64,000 nt of DNA from Apostichopus japonicus. Its lineage: Eukaryota > Echinodermata > Holothuroidea > Aspidochirotida > Stichopodidae. A model generated the notes under the pieces. It searched no databases, had not been told where the DNA came from, and worked only from the letters and a program-made list of their open reading frames with translations. The stretch is taken from NCBI RefSeq assembly GCF_037975245.1, contig NC_092577.1:24489398-24553397 (forward strand). Reading direction: 5' to 3'. Numbering within the stretch: position 1 is the stretch's first letter; each line of letters begins with the position of its first letter. The position numbers and the translations under genes were made by a program. This document shows positions 1-11,156 of this stretch, one piece after another.

Positions 1-88
1 GGTATGGCTTTCTGAAACATAACGTTTCAGTTTCCTTCACAGTAACTTTCTACAAATTATTCAAATAGAAGCGAGGTGATCAGTCAAG

Positions 89-2970
89 CTAATATCGTTC
101 GTAATCTTGCATCCACACTGGTGGGCGACGCTTCCGCTTTAACAATTGTGGGGGCCTCTCCCCCTCAGTCTCAACGACATCCTCCAACTCCTCTTCAAGA
201 ACTTCCTCATGGCCCATATCAGTTATATGCTTTTCGGGGGCAATTTCTGTTGCTGGCTCTATCGTAGTGTGCTCCGGTGTAACCGTCATTTGATTAAGTT
301 CATCGGGAGTCACATATTTTTTTAACCGGTCCACATGAACTACTTTCAGTTTTGCAGAATCGATGTGTCTAATACGATACAAACAGTCTGAGAGTTTGTG
401 TGTGATGACAAACGGTCCATTCCATCTCAACTGTAGTTTGGGAGATCGGCCTTTCTTTTTAGCATGTACTGCTACCCATACTTTGTCTTGGACCGAATAC
501 GAAGATGCCACCTTGGCGATGCGTGCATCATAATACCGTTTCTGTCGTTTTTGGCCCAGTGTGTTGTGGTCGCGTGCAATGCGGAAAGCTTTTTCACACC
601 TCTGGGCGAAGGTCATGACATATTCCGAAGTTGTAGAGGCAACCACTGTTGAGACTGGTTGGCCGATCATCAGTTCTAGTGGAAGTGTAGTCTCTCGTCC
701 CAGCATTAGTAGATTCGGGGAATACCCCGTGGTTTCCTGCGGGCTTGAACGAAAGGCCATTAAAACCAAAGGAACATGTACATTCCAATCTTTCTGATTT
801 TAATTTATACACAGAAAGCATTTGCTCTAACGTACGGTTGAACCGTTCTACTAAACCGTCTGACTGTGGTCTATATGCAGTAGTTCTTGTCTTTTCTATC
901 CCTAGTAACTTACAAAGTTCCTTAAAGAAATTAGACTCAAAATTTGACCCTTGGTCGGTATGAATAATCTGTGGTACACCAAAGCGTGCCACAAACTGTT
1001 CAGCTACTACCGACGCTACAGTTGCAGCTTCCTGATTGGGGACCGGATAAGCCTCTGTCCAACGGGTAAAATAATCTGCAATTACAATCATATATTTATT
1101 GCCATTATAAGTCTCTGGAAGGGGGCCTAAAACATCTATGGCAACCCTTTGGAGAGGCTCACCTATCTTAACAACTTTCATCTGCGCCCTCGATTTGGGG
1201 TTGGGGGGCTTACGACGGGCACAGAGCTCACATTTTCGACACCAATTTTCAACATCTCTTTTCATACCAAACCAGTAGCATCTGGCTAGAACTTTCCCCC
1301 TTGTCTTCTTTTGTCCTAAGTGACCCCCGGTTCGAGAATTATTTAACTCGTACGATACATCTTCTCTCAGGACCTGAGGCATCACTATTACATCCCTATT
1401 GTGGGCACCGGTATTTGACACCCAACGTCTATACAATACACCATCCTTAATGCTTAACAGGTCCCATTGGCCCCAATAAGCTTTTGCCGCCCTATCTAAC
1501 CCACTAATCTGCTCCCAGGGAGGACGAGAACCACTCTCCTTCCAATTCAACACTGGCCCAATATTACTATCCTTTAGTTGGTACCCCCTGAGCTGCTCCT
1601 TGGTACAGCTCTCAACCCAATTAGAGTCCGCCGTAACTATGTTACATAACCCTGGGGTCTCTATCGGAGGGTTGGCAGGCAATGCTCCCGAATGCACCAT
1701 GGGGGGATCACTTCTCGACAAAGCGTCTGCATTAGCATGCACTCTGCCAGGCCTAGTTTCTATCTGAAAATCATATGTGCCCAGCACTTCCAGCCACCTG
1801 ACCCTCGGGGGATTTAAAATTATACAACCAACGGAGGGAGCCATGATCCGTGCGTAACAAAACTTTCCTGCCATAAAGGTAGGGGCGGAAATTCTTAATA
1901 AAAGTTACAACAGCAAGAAGCTCTCTACGTGTTACGGAATACTTCTTTTCACTACTGCTTAGCGTACGACTGGCATAGGCCACAGGATGTTCTTCACCCC
2001 GAATGGTCTGAGACAACACAGCCCCTATTGCCGTATTGCTAGCATCAGTATCAAGGATAAACATGTGACTAAAATTTGGGTAGGCTAAGGCGGGAGCTGT
2101 CGTCAGTTTAGATTTCAGAGTCTGAAATCGTTCTTCACACTCCTCAGACCACAGATACCTTTGGCCTTTCTTTGTTAGTGCATGTAGGGGACTGGCAATT
2201 TCTGCAAAGTTCCTAATAAATTTCCTGTAATAGGAACACAGTCCCAGAAATCCTCTTAGTTGCTTCAGTGTTGTGGGAGGGGGCCAATCTGTGATTGCTT
2301 CGATCTTACTGGGATCAGTACCCACCCCGTGATCAGAGACAATGTGAGCTAAATACTTGACTTCCTTTTTAAGCAAGTCACACTTGGAAGGCTTAAGCTT
2401 CAACCCTGCCCCCCTTAATCGGTCGAAAACTTCTCCTAGGCGTACTAAATGCTCCTCTATCGTGGGGGCATATATTATGATATCATCGATATATATAAGA
2501 CATATTTGCCAATGTAACACACGAAGTACCTGCTACATTAATCTCTGAAAAGTGGCAGGGGCGTTGCACAATCCAAAAGGTAACACATTAAACTCATAAA
2601 GACCACTACCCATTGAGAAGGCTGTCTTCTCCCTGTCTCTACGGTCCATTTCGACTTGCCAGTACCCACTTTTTAGAGCAAGGGTAGAAAACCACTTAGC
2701 CCCTGACAATGCATCTAAGCTATCATCTATCCTAGGCAATGGGAAGGCGTCTTTATTAGTAACGTCATTTAACCTACGATAGTCTATACAAAACCGCAAA
2801 GAGCCATCTTTCTTTTTCACTAGTACCACTGGGGAGGACCACGCACTCTTAGAAGGAGAAATGACGCCTTGCGTCAACATCTCATTCACTTCGGCCTGTG
2901 CTTCTACCCGTTTATGAAAGGGAAGTCTCCTAGGGAGCTGTCGGATTGGGGTTGCATCACCCGTATCAAT
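89..2970 (-). pseudogene. Ty3/gypsy pol remnant (RT, RNase H, integrase)
   Basis: This is the polymerase region of a Ty3/gypsy LTR retrotransposon, read from about 2970 down to 89. In order it shows reverse transcriptase (YRRLNDVT, LPFGLCNAPATFQRL, then the catalytic YIDD at about 2488), RNase H (RTDHGSLRWLYN), the integrase zinc finger (GHLG...CRKCELCARR, around 1240-1330), the integrase core (IDVLGPLPE, HTDQGSNFESNFF, a glutamate in LVERFNRTLEQML) and a C-terminal GPY/F-like domain (GPFVITHKLSDCLYRI). It is broken: an in-frame TAG at 2533-2535 separates two RT parts, and frame changes occur near 1800 and 780. Gag and protease are absent; pol begins directly at the primer site. The copy cannot encode a working polyprotein. 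Assignment to Ty3/gypsy is firm; the clade is not resolved. Confidence 0.93.
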
Positions 2971-2986
2971 CCCACTTCTGACACCA
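2969..2986 (-). other. Primer-binding site, tRNA-Leu type
   Basis: On the minus strand the bases after the LTR and a 5-base spacer read TGGTGTCAGAAGTGGGAT. That is complementary to the 3' end of an animal tRNA-Leu (…TCCCACTTCTGACACCA). The position right next to the inner LTR edge supports the reading. Pol coding follows immediately, which is abnormal and marks an internal deletion. Confidence 0.8.
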
Positions 2987-2991
2987 ATTTC

Positions 2992-3912
2992 TGTAACACC
3001 CCTGTACCCCGGCCGAGCGGTAGCGTGGGAAATCAGGCAGCTGGAGGCCACCTGATGTCAGGGCAGGGGAAGGGGGGAGGGGAAGACTTATGCTAGCAGG
3101 GCTTGAACCAAAACCCCAAAAAAGAGAGAAGAATATAGTTAAAGAGAACTGGGTCTCAAATCAACAATTTAATAGCTTAATTAACTTTAAACATACACAT
3201 AGTTGAAATAAATAACAAATACACTACATACCAGGGCGTGGGCAGCACGGCTCTTAAGAATCACGAGAGTGAATACCCGACACGTGGCGCCAACGGCAGA
3301 CTAAACAAATACTGCCTAATGTGGTCCCGCCCCTTTAACTTCTGCAATACCTCCGGGAGAGCCCTAATTTGACCCTACCTCCGGAGTTTTTAACATGCAA
3401 AGAAGCCAACCAGGACGGGGAATTATTAGTTATACTATACAAAAGGAATGGCGCCCCGTAGTCAGCCTTCACTCCCGGACCCGCTCTCTAAAATAAATGA
3501 ACCTTGCCTTTAAAATAATACTTTACGTTATTGCCGTGCTGCTCACCGCTGGTCTCCAGTTCTCTGCCCGAACTTCAACGAAATAAATTAAGTGTCCACA
3601 AAACAAAATACATAAGAAAAACAACGTCTTAATTAAACAAGGTTAAGAGAGCAAGTGACAGTAAAATAGATAACCGGTACACAGAACAACTCGCGTAATA
3701 AAAGAGCGAATGCCTGGAATGCTGGTGATGGCAGACGACGGGGAGAGCGAAAGAGACCTGCATAATAAAACAAAAGTAAATGGAATGGTGAATGAATGGA
3801 CAACAAATCACAGGGTAAATTATTCAAACAAAACGGGAAAACATATTGTTAGTAGCCCTGGGCGTGTTCGAAATACGGGGTACACGCATCCCGAACAACC
3901 CAGGGCGTAACA
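2992..3912 (-). repeat. 5' LTR of the Ty3/gypsy element
   Basis: On the minus strand this 921-bp segment starts TGTTACGCCC and ends GTGTTACA, so it has the TG...CA ends of an LTR. The primer-binding site lies 5 bases inside its 3' edge, which identifies it as the 5' LTR. The matching 3' LTR would lie to the left of base 1 and is not in the window, so the pair cannot be compared. No target duplication could be tested. The segment has no convincing reading frame. Confidence 0.75.
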
Positions 3913-4623
3913 GATGCCATGTTCTTGGAGTGATGTATTATATGAAATAACTCATATTGCAATTAATGATACATTTACTTACAGACACAGGATCCTGTTT
4001 AGTGAATTTTCTTTGAAGGATATCACCACTAGGGAGACGACATTTGATTTGGAACCCATTCTCAGGTTTCACTATGTTGGATGTTGCACGGTGGTGCATT
4101 TCTTTCACCTTCAAAATGAAGTTATGAAACAATACACAAATAAAATTGAAGACATGCTTATGACATCACTGAAACAGTGAACAAATAATGGCAACATAGC
4201 CTATTGTTTTTAAACAGTGTTTGGGCGGGAATACACAAATGCGCTCACTGGAAAGATGTTCCTTTGCATTTTGCTAGTTGTATTAGAGTCTATTAACAGT
4301 GCCCCGAGATATCCGGTGACCTCATTACATCACATGCATTGTCGCGTGAAATTCCAGTCCTGTATCATGCATGTGCTAATTCCTACGTGTGGGCCGTGCA
4401 TAGCATAGTATTCTCACCGAAAGGTTTGGAGTATAGTACTACGTGGCTGCACATGACACATTTTCAATAAGATTTTTTTTTTACCAGTATCTTGTCAATA
4501 GAGGGGGAGGATCAGAGTACGGCTCAAGTGTAAATGCGTCCGGACCAATGAATAACTTTACCCCATGGAGAGATGATCGTCTGATAACATTAGGGGAGCT
4601 GATCCTGATTTACAGTAACAGCA
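3913..4623. other. Intergenic, no gene seen
   Basis: AT-rich sequence between the gypsy LTR and the BEL/Pao target duplication. It has an 88-codon open frame (3914-4180, plus) with no motif I recognise; I treat it as chance. Confidence 0.4.
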
Positions 4624-4628
4624 CCCTT

Positions 4629-4793
4629 TGCAGAGATGAGGATGATTTTCTTTATATGCATAAATCGGGCTAGCACCCCCTTTTATTTTAGTTATTTGAC
4701 ACCCCTTGATCACAGCTGTTACGAGTGGGAATAAATCACTGTTTCAGACATCTAATCCGAAGTGTTCCAACTCTTTCTGGGGCCATCAGCCCA
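4629..4793 (+). repeat. 5' LTR of BEL/Pao element
   Basis: Starts TGCAGAGATGAGGATG and ends GGCCATCAGCCCA. It matches the 3' LTR over its length apart from scattered substitutions and a segment of about 25 bases present only in the 3' copy. It holds the polyadenylation-like GGGAATAAATC at about 4728. At about 165 bp it is short for BEL/Pao, but the flanking CCCTT duplication fits these ends exactly. Confidence 0.88.
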
Positions 4794-4799
4794 GAAAAC

Positions 4800-4815
4800 T
4801 GGTAGCAGAGCGAGG
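4800..4815 (+). other. Probable primer-binding site of BEL/Pao element
   Basis: TGGTAGCAGAGCGAGG begins seven bases inside the 5' LTR edge. It starts with the TGG expected opposite a tRNA CCA end, followed by a form common in BEL/Pao elements. I cannot name the tRNA with certainty. Confidence 0.6.
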
Positions 4816-4829
4816 TTAATACATTCAAG

Positions 4830-5542
4830 ATGTCTGATTCAGAAGAAACATCGAATATCGAGGCCGGATTGGCCGAAATACAGAGTGTTGATATAGATAG
4901 AGCGACCGTTAAGGAAGCTTGGGCGAAAGTTGACAAAGCTCAAATGACTGCTCAAACTTTGATGACTGCCTTATCCGAACAGTGCATCGAAATCAAGTAT
5001 AATACAGCGGCAGATTGAAGTCATGGAGAAAGAATTTGGAGAAGCAAACAAAGCAGTGAGGCGGGTCGTATGCAACTATTCAGGGTTAACACTAGGCCAG
5101 ACAGTGGCAATGCTGGTTTAGCGATAGGTGAATCGCGCCCCCTATTTTCAGGGGATTCCCCTAATAACGATCAGGACAGTGAAAACGATGAAATGGGTTC
5201 TTTTCGTGAGTAACCAGGCCTACCGAACAGGCATCGCATTCACTAGGCCGGGATTTATGGAAACAGTCGAAAAGAGTGACAATTCGTGTATTTAATTGTG
5301 AAATCAAAGTTTTCGAAAACTGAAAGGCTGCCTTCATGTCATGTATTGACAATGCCCCTGCTACACCAGATTATAAACTATTGCAATTAAGGCAGTATCT
5401 ATCTGGGGAGGCCCTCAGATGTATTGAAAGCCTTAATCATTCAGCGGCGGCATATGAGGCTGCGAAGGAGAGGCTAGAGAGGAAGTATGGGGGTAAACGA
5501 AGGCAAATTGCACTGCAGTTTGAAGAGTTACATAACTTCTAA
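4830..5542 (+). pseudogene. BEL/Pao gag, N-terminal part
   Basis: The frame opens at ATG 4830 just after the primer site, then breaks into at least three frames. The second half (5300-5542) encodes the gag core typical of BEL/Pao (Pfam DUF1759): a 'KAAF...CIDN' stretch, then LRQYLSGEALRCIESL and AKERLERKYGG. A region at about 5020-5300 is degraded. Gag packages the element RNA; this copy cannot make an intact protein. Confidence 0.85.
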
Positions 5543-6258
5543 CCTATAAGGTCAGGAAATTCCAAGGATGTTGATAAATTTGCAGATCTGCTGGACATTA
5601 CTATTATCAATCTGAAAGTTTCAGGGCTTTATTCAGAGCTACATAGTAGATTGTTGTATATGGTCTTAGTGAAGAATAATACCCGAGGTGGCTAAGAGAC
5701 AGTCAGCAACATAAGTCCATAGAGGTTTTGAAAAATTGGCTGATTAAAGAGGCAGAGTACCGAACAGTAGCCTATGAAGCCATTCGAGAGATTAATGAGC
5801 TCGTAGTTGGGGGTAATGAACAGAGGTCTGGTAGACATGCTCGAACATCAGGTCAGGGTCGGTCATGTAAACAGTATAGTGGTCCACATGGTGTTTGGAC
5901 TTATGAAGAAGTTCAGTCTATGACACTAACTGAACGTTGCCAGTTGGCCAAACAGACAGGGTTATGCTTTAGGTGTTTAACAGATAACCATGGAGGGCAG
6001 AATTGTCCACGTAGCAGAGTTTGTGGTATCAATGGTTGTAAGATAACACACCATCGATTACTGCATGATAGACCCCCACAGTCTAGGGAGTACAATGTCG
6101 ACAATAGTGTCAACAGGCCCCCACGGAGGGGGAGTGAAATGATCCAAAATCAATTAGGGTGGATGATCGTAGTAGTTTTGGTACACAGGCTGCTACAGTT
6201 ATGTCAGGTGCAGAGTGTAAAGGAAAGTATGTTGTACTGCGAATGGTGCCAGTTATAG
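5543..6258 (+). pseudogene. BEL/Pao gag C-terminal part with zinc knuckle
   Basis: Continues the gag core. The longest frame, 5728-6258, has a cysteine/histidine cluster (LCFRCLTDNHGGQNCP, then VCGINGCKITHHRLLH) that is characteristic of BEL/Pao gag-pol. Stops and a frame change separate it from the part before. The frame runs on into the protease in another reading frame. Confidence 0.85.
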
Positions 6259-6386
6259 TCAAGAATGGCAAGAAACGCATTAAGGTTAATGCCCTTCTGA
6301 ATGATGACAGTACTTCAACGTTGATTAATTCAGATGTTGCCGCTGAATTAGGTTTACATGGTAAGTCTGAAAAAAACAGAAGTTAG
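6190..6386 (+). pseudogene. BEL/Pao aspartic protease remnant
   Basis: The frame reads YVVLRMVPVIVKNGKKR, then ALLNDDSTSTLINSDVAAELGL. The DDSTS segment stands where retropepsins of this group carry the catalytic aspartate and small residues. The rest of the domain, to about 6590, is frameshifted. It would have cleaved the element polyprotein. Confidence 0.7.
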
Positions 6387-6594
6387 TGTTTTGAATGGTC
6401 AAATCGAAACCTTTCAGACCATACCAGTAGAGTTCGGACTACAGAGTTTAGATAGAAGTGTGGACATAATAGTTTCAGGTAAAACAACTGATAAAGTAAC
6501 ACGTGACATGTAAAATTTCCCAAGTTTGGGGAAAGGTCAAAGATTGATTTATTAATTGGAGTACATTTGATAGATTTGCACTGATCAATGAGAG

Positions 6595-6821
6595 ATATCT
6601 GTGGCAAACCAGGGGAACCAATTGCTAGGCGTACTAGGTTGGGCTGGACTTGTATTGGTCAGCCAGGGATAGTGAGTTTGATGAGCAAACCAAACCTGTT
6701 TTGTGAGAACCTATTCTACTCACAATATTACATTGACAGATTAGAGGTGAACTGAAAAACTCGTCAGTTTGGCAGGTTAAGAGGTATGGCTTTACATTAA
6801 CGTCAGAGGATACTGATGTAA
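6595..6821 (+). pseudogene. BEL/Pao RT, N-terminal remnant
   Basis: Contains a 'RTRLGWTCIGQPG' segment typical of the start of BEL/Pao RT, followed by frameshifted sequence up to the LINE insertion at 6822. The catalytic core of RT is not found on the far side of that insertion; only its C-terminal end resumes near 8450. Confidence 0.75.
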
Positions 6822-8386
6822 TGCTTTTTACGTGCAAAGAAAATGGACACGGACCAAAGGTCAACAGAACCAAAAACAATCCCAGTCTGTAAAACAACCT
6901 CCAGTAAAACAACCACCAAAAACCCAACTGAAACCCACAAACACATATGTCTCACTAACGTAGCGTTAAACGTGACGTGAAAAGGGACACCCAACAGAAG
7001 CAAACAGAAGCAAAACAAAAAACACTACAAACCGGCCCCAAAAAGCCAACTCCAAACCCAACTGAAAACCCACAAACAGAAATCTCTCACTCACCCACAA
7101 ATGTATACAATGTAGTGTTGAACGTGACATGAAATGGACACGGACCCAAAGGCCAATAGAACCAAAACAATAAAGCTACACAAACCAGCCCCAAAAAGCC
7201 AACTCCAAACCACAAACAGAACCCCCCCAACCCATATTATGTTACGACCACACAACCCCCCCCCACACACACCTGAAAAATAACCCACTCCAACACTTCA
7301 TCCGGGGTACGCTGTCCCGATGGTAGACAACAGGCCTGCGCATTACCTGCGAAGTTTTCCCAATATGGGTCTTTTCAAGCCCCTGGCAGTGTTCCCCCTT
7401 TTCTTACGAGGGAGCAGAGTTCTTAGCTCCTCGTCATTGATCGAGTGGACCTCCCTGTATCACCGATAACGGGCGAAGCTACCGGTAAACCAGTACAAGC
7501 GGCATCCTGCGCCGCATGCCACTCCGTTAGTACCATCTCCGCCGTTTTGTCCTGCTCTGCCTTAGTGGGCAGGCTGGCAGTCTCGGCAAGTTCGATCAGA
7601 GGAGAGGTCGGACACGAAAGGGGGAACAAAGCCTCCACCGGGGCGCTAGTGTCGGACACTGGGGCGATGACAGGAGCATCAGGTGGTACGGTGTCAGAGG
7701 CCGGGACGGGGACTGCTTCAAACACGCCCGTAGCCACTCTCGCGGCGTATGAGCGGTCTGGGCATAAACGGGCCAAATGGCCCGTTTTCCCACACGAGTT
7801 ACACACGATATCCCCTTTACACTCGGCCAGGGTATGCCCAACCTGTAAACAGCGGCTACACCGCTTGTTCGGGCACAACCTGGCCTCATGCCCTTCCAGC
7901 CCACACCTCCAACAAGTGCGAGGCTGGCCCGGATATGCAGTGTGGGCCCTGTGCCCATTAGCCCACAAGGTAGAGGGGATATCGGACTTTAGTTCGATTC
8001 AAGGAATTCCGGCTCCTCGTAGCCGGTCACTTTCCCAAAACGCCCCAGTGTCCGCACAACAACCTGTTCAGACATGTCCAGAGGGAGATGGAGGACTGTC
8101 ACCCACACCGAACTGTCATACGTTGTGACCTTCAGTCCCTCGACTCCCTACAACACATGGACGCCTCGGACGCGGGCAGCCTTGGAGGTAAAACGAACAT
8201 CAAAACAATTCATACCCCGGAGAGGTTTACGCTGAAGCGCGTGAACCTCTCCAGGGACTTTTAAACCAACAGAACGCAAAACTGAAAAAAAAACTTGTCC
8301 GGGGACGACCTTAGCCTCCCCCGAAAAACTCAACAATACGATTTTGCTGTCACGCCGAGCCGCCATGACAGCTAGGGGTGTGGCAA
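6822..8386 (-). mobile_element. Tx1-like LINE 'A', ORF1-only copy 1
   Basis: A minus-strand non-LTR retrotransposon whose 3' end (plus 6822) reads CACGTAAAAAGCA, the ending shared by other LINE copies here. From its 5' side it has ORF1 (8366-7423), a few codons resembling the C-terminus of ORF2 (about 7270-7340), then a long T/G-rich 3' UTR. Endonuclease and RT are absent. The junction just after ORF1 is the same as in the 49.4-kb copy. The 5' end is truncated just upstream of the ORF1 ATG. No target duplication is visible; the host BEL element lacks part of its RT at this point. Confidence 0.85.
7423..8366 (-). pseudogene. LINE-A ORF1 (three CCHC zinc knuckles)
   Basis: Start chosen at the ATG giving MAARRDSKIVLLSFSG, as in the 49.6-kb copy. 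After about 170 codons come three gag-like CCHC knuckles: CWRCGLEGHEARLC, CSRCLQVGHTLAEC and CNSCGKTGHLARLC. A low-complexity acidic, proline/serine/threonine-rich tail follows. This layout (N-terminal domain plus CCHC knuckles, no RT) is that of ORF1 proteins in the Tx1 group, which bind the element RNA. At least one frame change lies in the N-terminal half, around 7970-8150; the knuckle half (7423-7968) is a clean 181-codon frame. Confidence 0.85.
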
Positions 8387-8776
8387 AACGTTACGAGTTC
8401 TCTGGCGGTCCAAAGAGGATGTCTCTGCCTTACAGCCAAGTCCGCCACCAGCGGACTACAAATTGACTAAGAGAAGTATTTGAAGGAAATTAGCTACAAT
8501 ATTCGATCCCCTGGGCTTCATTTCACCATTCATAGTGAGGAGCAAAATAATTATCGAGGAGTTATGGGCTGCGGGTCTAGAGTGGGATGAACCAGTTGTC
8601 GGGGATTTGGCGGGGAAAGAGGATAGGTTGTTTAAATAAATCAGTGTTCTTAGAAATGTCAAGCTGCCCATGTGTCTGAGGCTTGATGAAGCAATGGAAT
8701 TCGTGTCACTCCATTGCTTTGTGGATGCCTCCCAAGAAGTTTATGGTGGGGTGGTCTATGCCATCACAAAATATAA
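8387..8776 (+). pseudogene. BEL/Pao RT C-terminal end
   Basis: BEL coding resumes after the LINE. FDPLGFISPFIVRSK and ELWAAGLEWDEP mark the conserved end of BEL/Pao RT, then a segment leading to RNase H. One in-frame TAA interrupts the stretch near 8636. The frame is cut at 8776 by a solo LTR and picks up again in the same frame after 9397. Confidence 0.82.
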
Positions 8777-9397
8777 TGTAAGATTATATAGGGTTTCGCG
8801 AGAGAGATGTACTGGAGTATCTTGATGCCGTATTTGATGCTTCTTCAGGAGACGTCTCGAACGGAAGATAGAAGAAAACAATGAGTTCTCAGAAAAACAA
8901 GTTGACAAGATAGGATTTGATTAGTGATTCGTCTTAATTTCTTCGCTGTCCGTTTTCTTCTCTAATTAAATAAAATTACACAACTCGAAGAAGTGACCAA
9001 CCTCCGAAACCCATGCCGCCTTTTATAGATTACTCCACCGAAAATCCCACTGCGCGTAGTCAGAACGCAGCCAATAACCAGCCCATCCTGCATTAGCTAA
9101 CGGTATAAAAATCAGTGGACAAAAGACTGATCTGCCCTGATTGGTTGGGAGTTTGGAAGTCCAGCCCTTTTTATGGAAACTTCCATACCACGTGAGAAGA
9201 GCCTTGTCGAATGTTACACAGACACATCGGATCTATTTTGGGAAAAGTCCCTGTAACATCATTCAATAAGATAGTTAAAACTTCTCGTGGGAAAACTCAA
9301 TCCTCGACCTACATAAATATGTAAAGGGCTTGCTTGTACTGTCTCTCGATGGAGTGTTTCAGGAACATCAAAGAGGCAGTATTACTATTTCGTAACA
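8777..9397. repeat. Solo LTR (621 bp) inside BEL/Pao
   Basis: Starts TGTAAGATTATATAGGG and ends CTATTTCGTAACA, so it has TG...CA ends. The 4-base direct repeat ATAA flanks it at 8773-8776 and 9398-9401. Taking out the LTR and one repeat restores an uninterrupted BEL reading frame, which proves the boundaries. It contains TATA-like motifs (TATAAAA near 9102 on plus; CTATAAAAGG near 9018 on minus). No internal region remains, so it arose by LTR-LTR recombination. A 4-bp duplication suits a gypsy-type parent; orientation is not determined. Confidence 0.88.
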
Positions 9398-9720
9398 ATA
9401 AGAGTGTTCATATAGAGAGTAGATTCATCGCCTCAAAGACTATAGTGGCGCCATTATCAGCTACAAGTGTGCCACGGCTAGAGAACTAATGGCTGCAATA
9501 TGGGGATTAATATTGGCGATCTCAATTGTCGGAGCATTGGAGTTGTCGATCCGAGATGTTACATTTTGGTCGGATAGCATGAATGTTCTCTGGTGGGTTT
9601 GTCGACAAAGTAGAAAGTTTAAACCGTTTGTAGCCAATCGTGTCGGTGAGATCCAGGGAATGACAGAGCCAAAACAGTAGAGATACGTTCCGACCAACCA
9701 AAACCCGGCTGAGGGATGAA
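9398..9720 (+). pseudogene. BEL/Pao RNase H-like region
   Basis: Continues the BEL frame: a SRFIASKT segment, then PRLE, and in 9489-9680 MAAIWGLILAISIVGALEL and FWSDSMNVLWWV (the D-S after FW is the conserved RNase H position). It ends near NPAD-like residues. One or two frame changes are present. Confidence 0.78.
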
Positions 9721-10210
9721 AGCGTCCGACCTGGTAGATGGGGAATTCAAATTAGTAACATACGACATTCTAGTATATACTTTGTTTAATTCACTGATTG
9801 CTCGACGGGCATCAATGGAATTTGTGCAAGTGATTGTTTAGATTAATTTGCATAAAATGCAGGTAAAGGGTCGGTATGAATAGGCCGGGTAAGCAGGTGA
9901 GGGCGTCGTTTTCGTGTTTGGTATAATATACTTTGTGCAAGGGTGCTGGGTGCACCACAGCAGTCACGTGTTGCAGTTGGACACGATGTCCGTTGGGCGA
10001 CGTTATAGCCCGCAGTACTTCGCTATTTTACTATAGTATATGTAGGGGCAACTTCAGTTCCCCGCTGATGAATTCGTGGTAATATATATCTTTTCAGATA
10101 TCTTAAATAACGTACCGATACGTGTAAAAAGCCGGACACTGACCGAATTGCGGTTTTTGCCCCTGGTAACGAGGACCAAATAAAGCTTATACAAAAGACA
10201 CACGCCATCC
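9721..10210. other. Unassigned BEL/Pao linker between RNase H and integrase
   Basis: About 490 bases between the RNase H end and the start of the integrase region. I see no coding motif and cannot tell whether it is a decayed linker or a further insertion without target duplications. Confidence 0.4.
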
Positions 10211-11156
10211 GAGTATTTACGTTGTCCAGTCGAATAGTTTTACCTTACCCGTGACAAAGATCCTGAGTTTCAATCCAAAGCTCGAAGACGAGGCTTTATT
10301 GAGGTGTGACGGGAGGTTGCGCAATTCTGACTTCTTATCTTATGATGCAAGCTACCCGATTATTTTGCAAAGGCAAAATTGGCTAACCAAACTTATCGTA
10401 AAACAGTTCCACGACGAGAGACACCATGTTTGGGGAACAAATCAGATTCTACCAGATCTATTTAGTAAATACTGTATAATCGCTGCCAGAGAGGAGATCC
10501 GAGACTGGGAAAGATCATGTTTCGGGTGTAAAAGACTTAGAACAAAGACTGCGTCGCAGATTATGGCACCGCTTGCGAGGATTAGGGTGAAGCTACCCTT
10601 GAGAACTCAATTAAAGACATATTTGTGTTTGTTTACCTGCCTATCCTCTCGCGCGGTTCATTTGGAGATGGCTTACGGACTCGACACAGATTCATTCCTT
10701 AATGCATTAAACAGGATGATTAATCGTCGTGGTGTTCCGGTAGAAATGATGTCCGACAATGGGATAAATTTCAAAGGTGCGGAAAAAGAACTCAGAGAGT
10801 TGTCGACAGGATGGACAAAGACAAAATAACAAGGTCAACAGCTAACCAAATGATAAAATTACATTATCTCCGCATTTTGGTGGTGTGCACGAGACAATGA
10901 TTAAGGCAGCTAAGAAAGCCATTAAAAATGGGGTTTTATAAGGCAGATATTACAGATGAGGAATTTACTACAGTATTTCACTGGTGCAGAGGCACTGCTA
11001 AACTCCAGACCCTTGACTTATCAGTCGGGAGACTCACAAGATGACGTTCCTTTGACGCCAAACCATTTCTTACATGGGCAGGTCGGAGGACAGTTTGCAG
11101 TGGATGCAGTGGACGACGGCAGTTTCAGTCCAAGATAACGATGGCGGAGGGTCGAG
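10211..11156 (+). pseudogene. BEL/Pao integrase
   Basis: The longest frame is 10251-10829. It carries the pre-integrase segment (LRCDGRLRNSDF), an HHCC zinc finger (QFHDERHH...CFGCKRLR) and the integrase core with SSRAVHLEM and MMSDNGINFKGAEKEL holding the catalytic aspartate. A second frame (10956-11138) has [12 protein letters not shown], with the catalytic glutamate region, and LTPNHFLHG. The C-terminal domain begins with an RWRRVEE-like segment at about 11140 and is cut by the LINE copy at 11157. A frameshift near 10830 separates the halves. Confidence 0.88.

Noticed and set aside
2967-2986. tRNA-Leu gene end
   Set aside because: Only the last 18-20 bases of a tRNA match and they sit beside an LTR; it is a primer-binding site.
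7445-8128. Long plus-strand frame of 227 codons
   Set aside because: It is the antisense shadow of LINE-A ORF1, whose CCHC knuckles read on the minus strand.
6822-8386. Target duplication for LINE-A copy 1
   Set aside because: AGAGGAT occurs near both edges but not at matching positions; not accepted.
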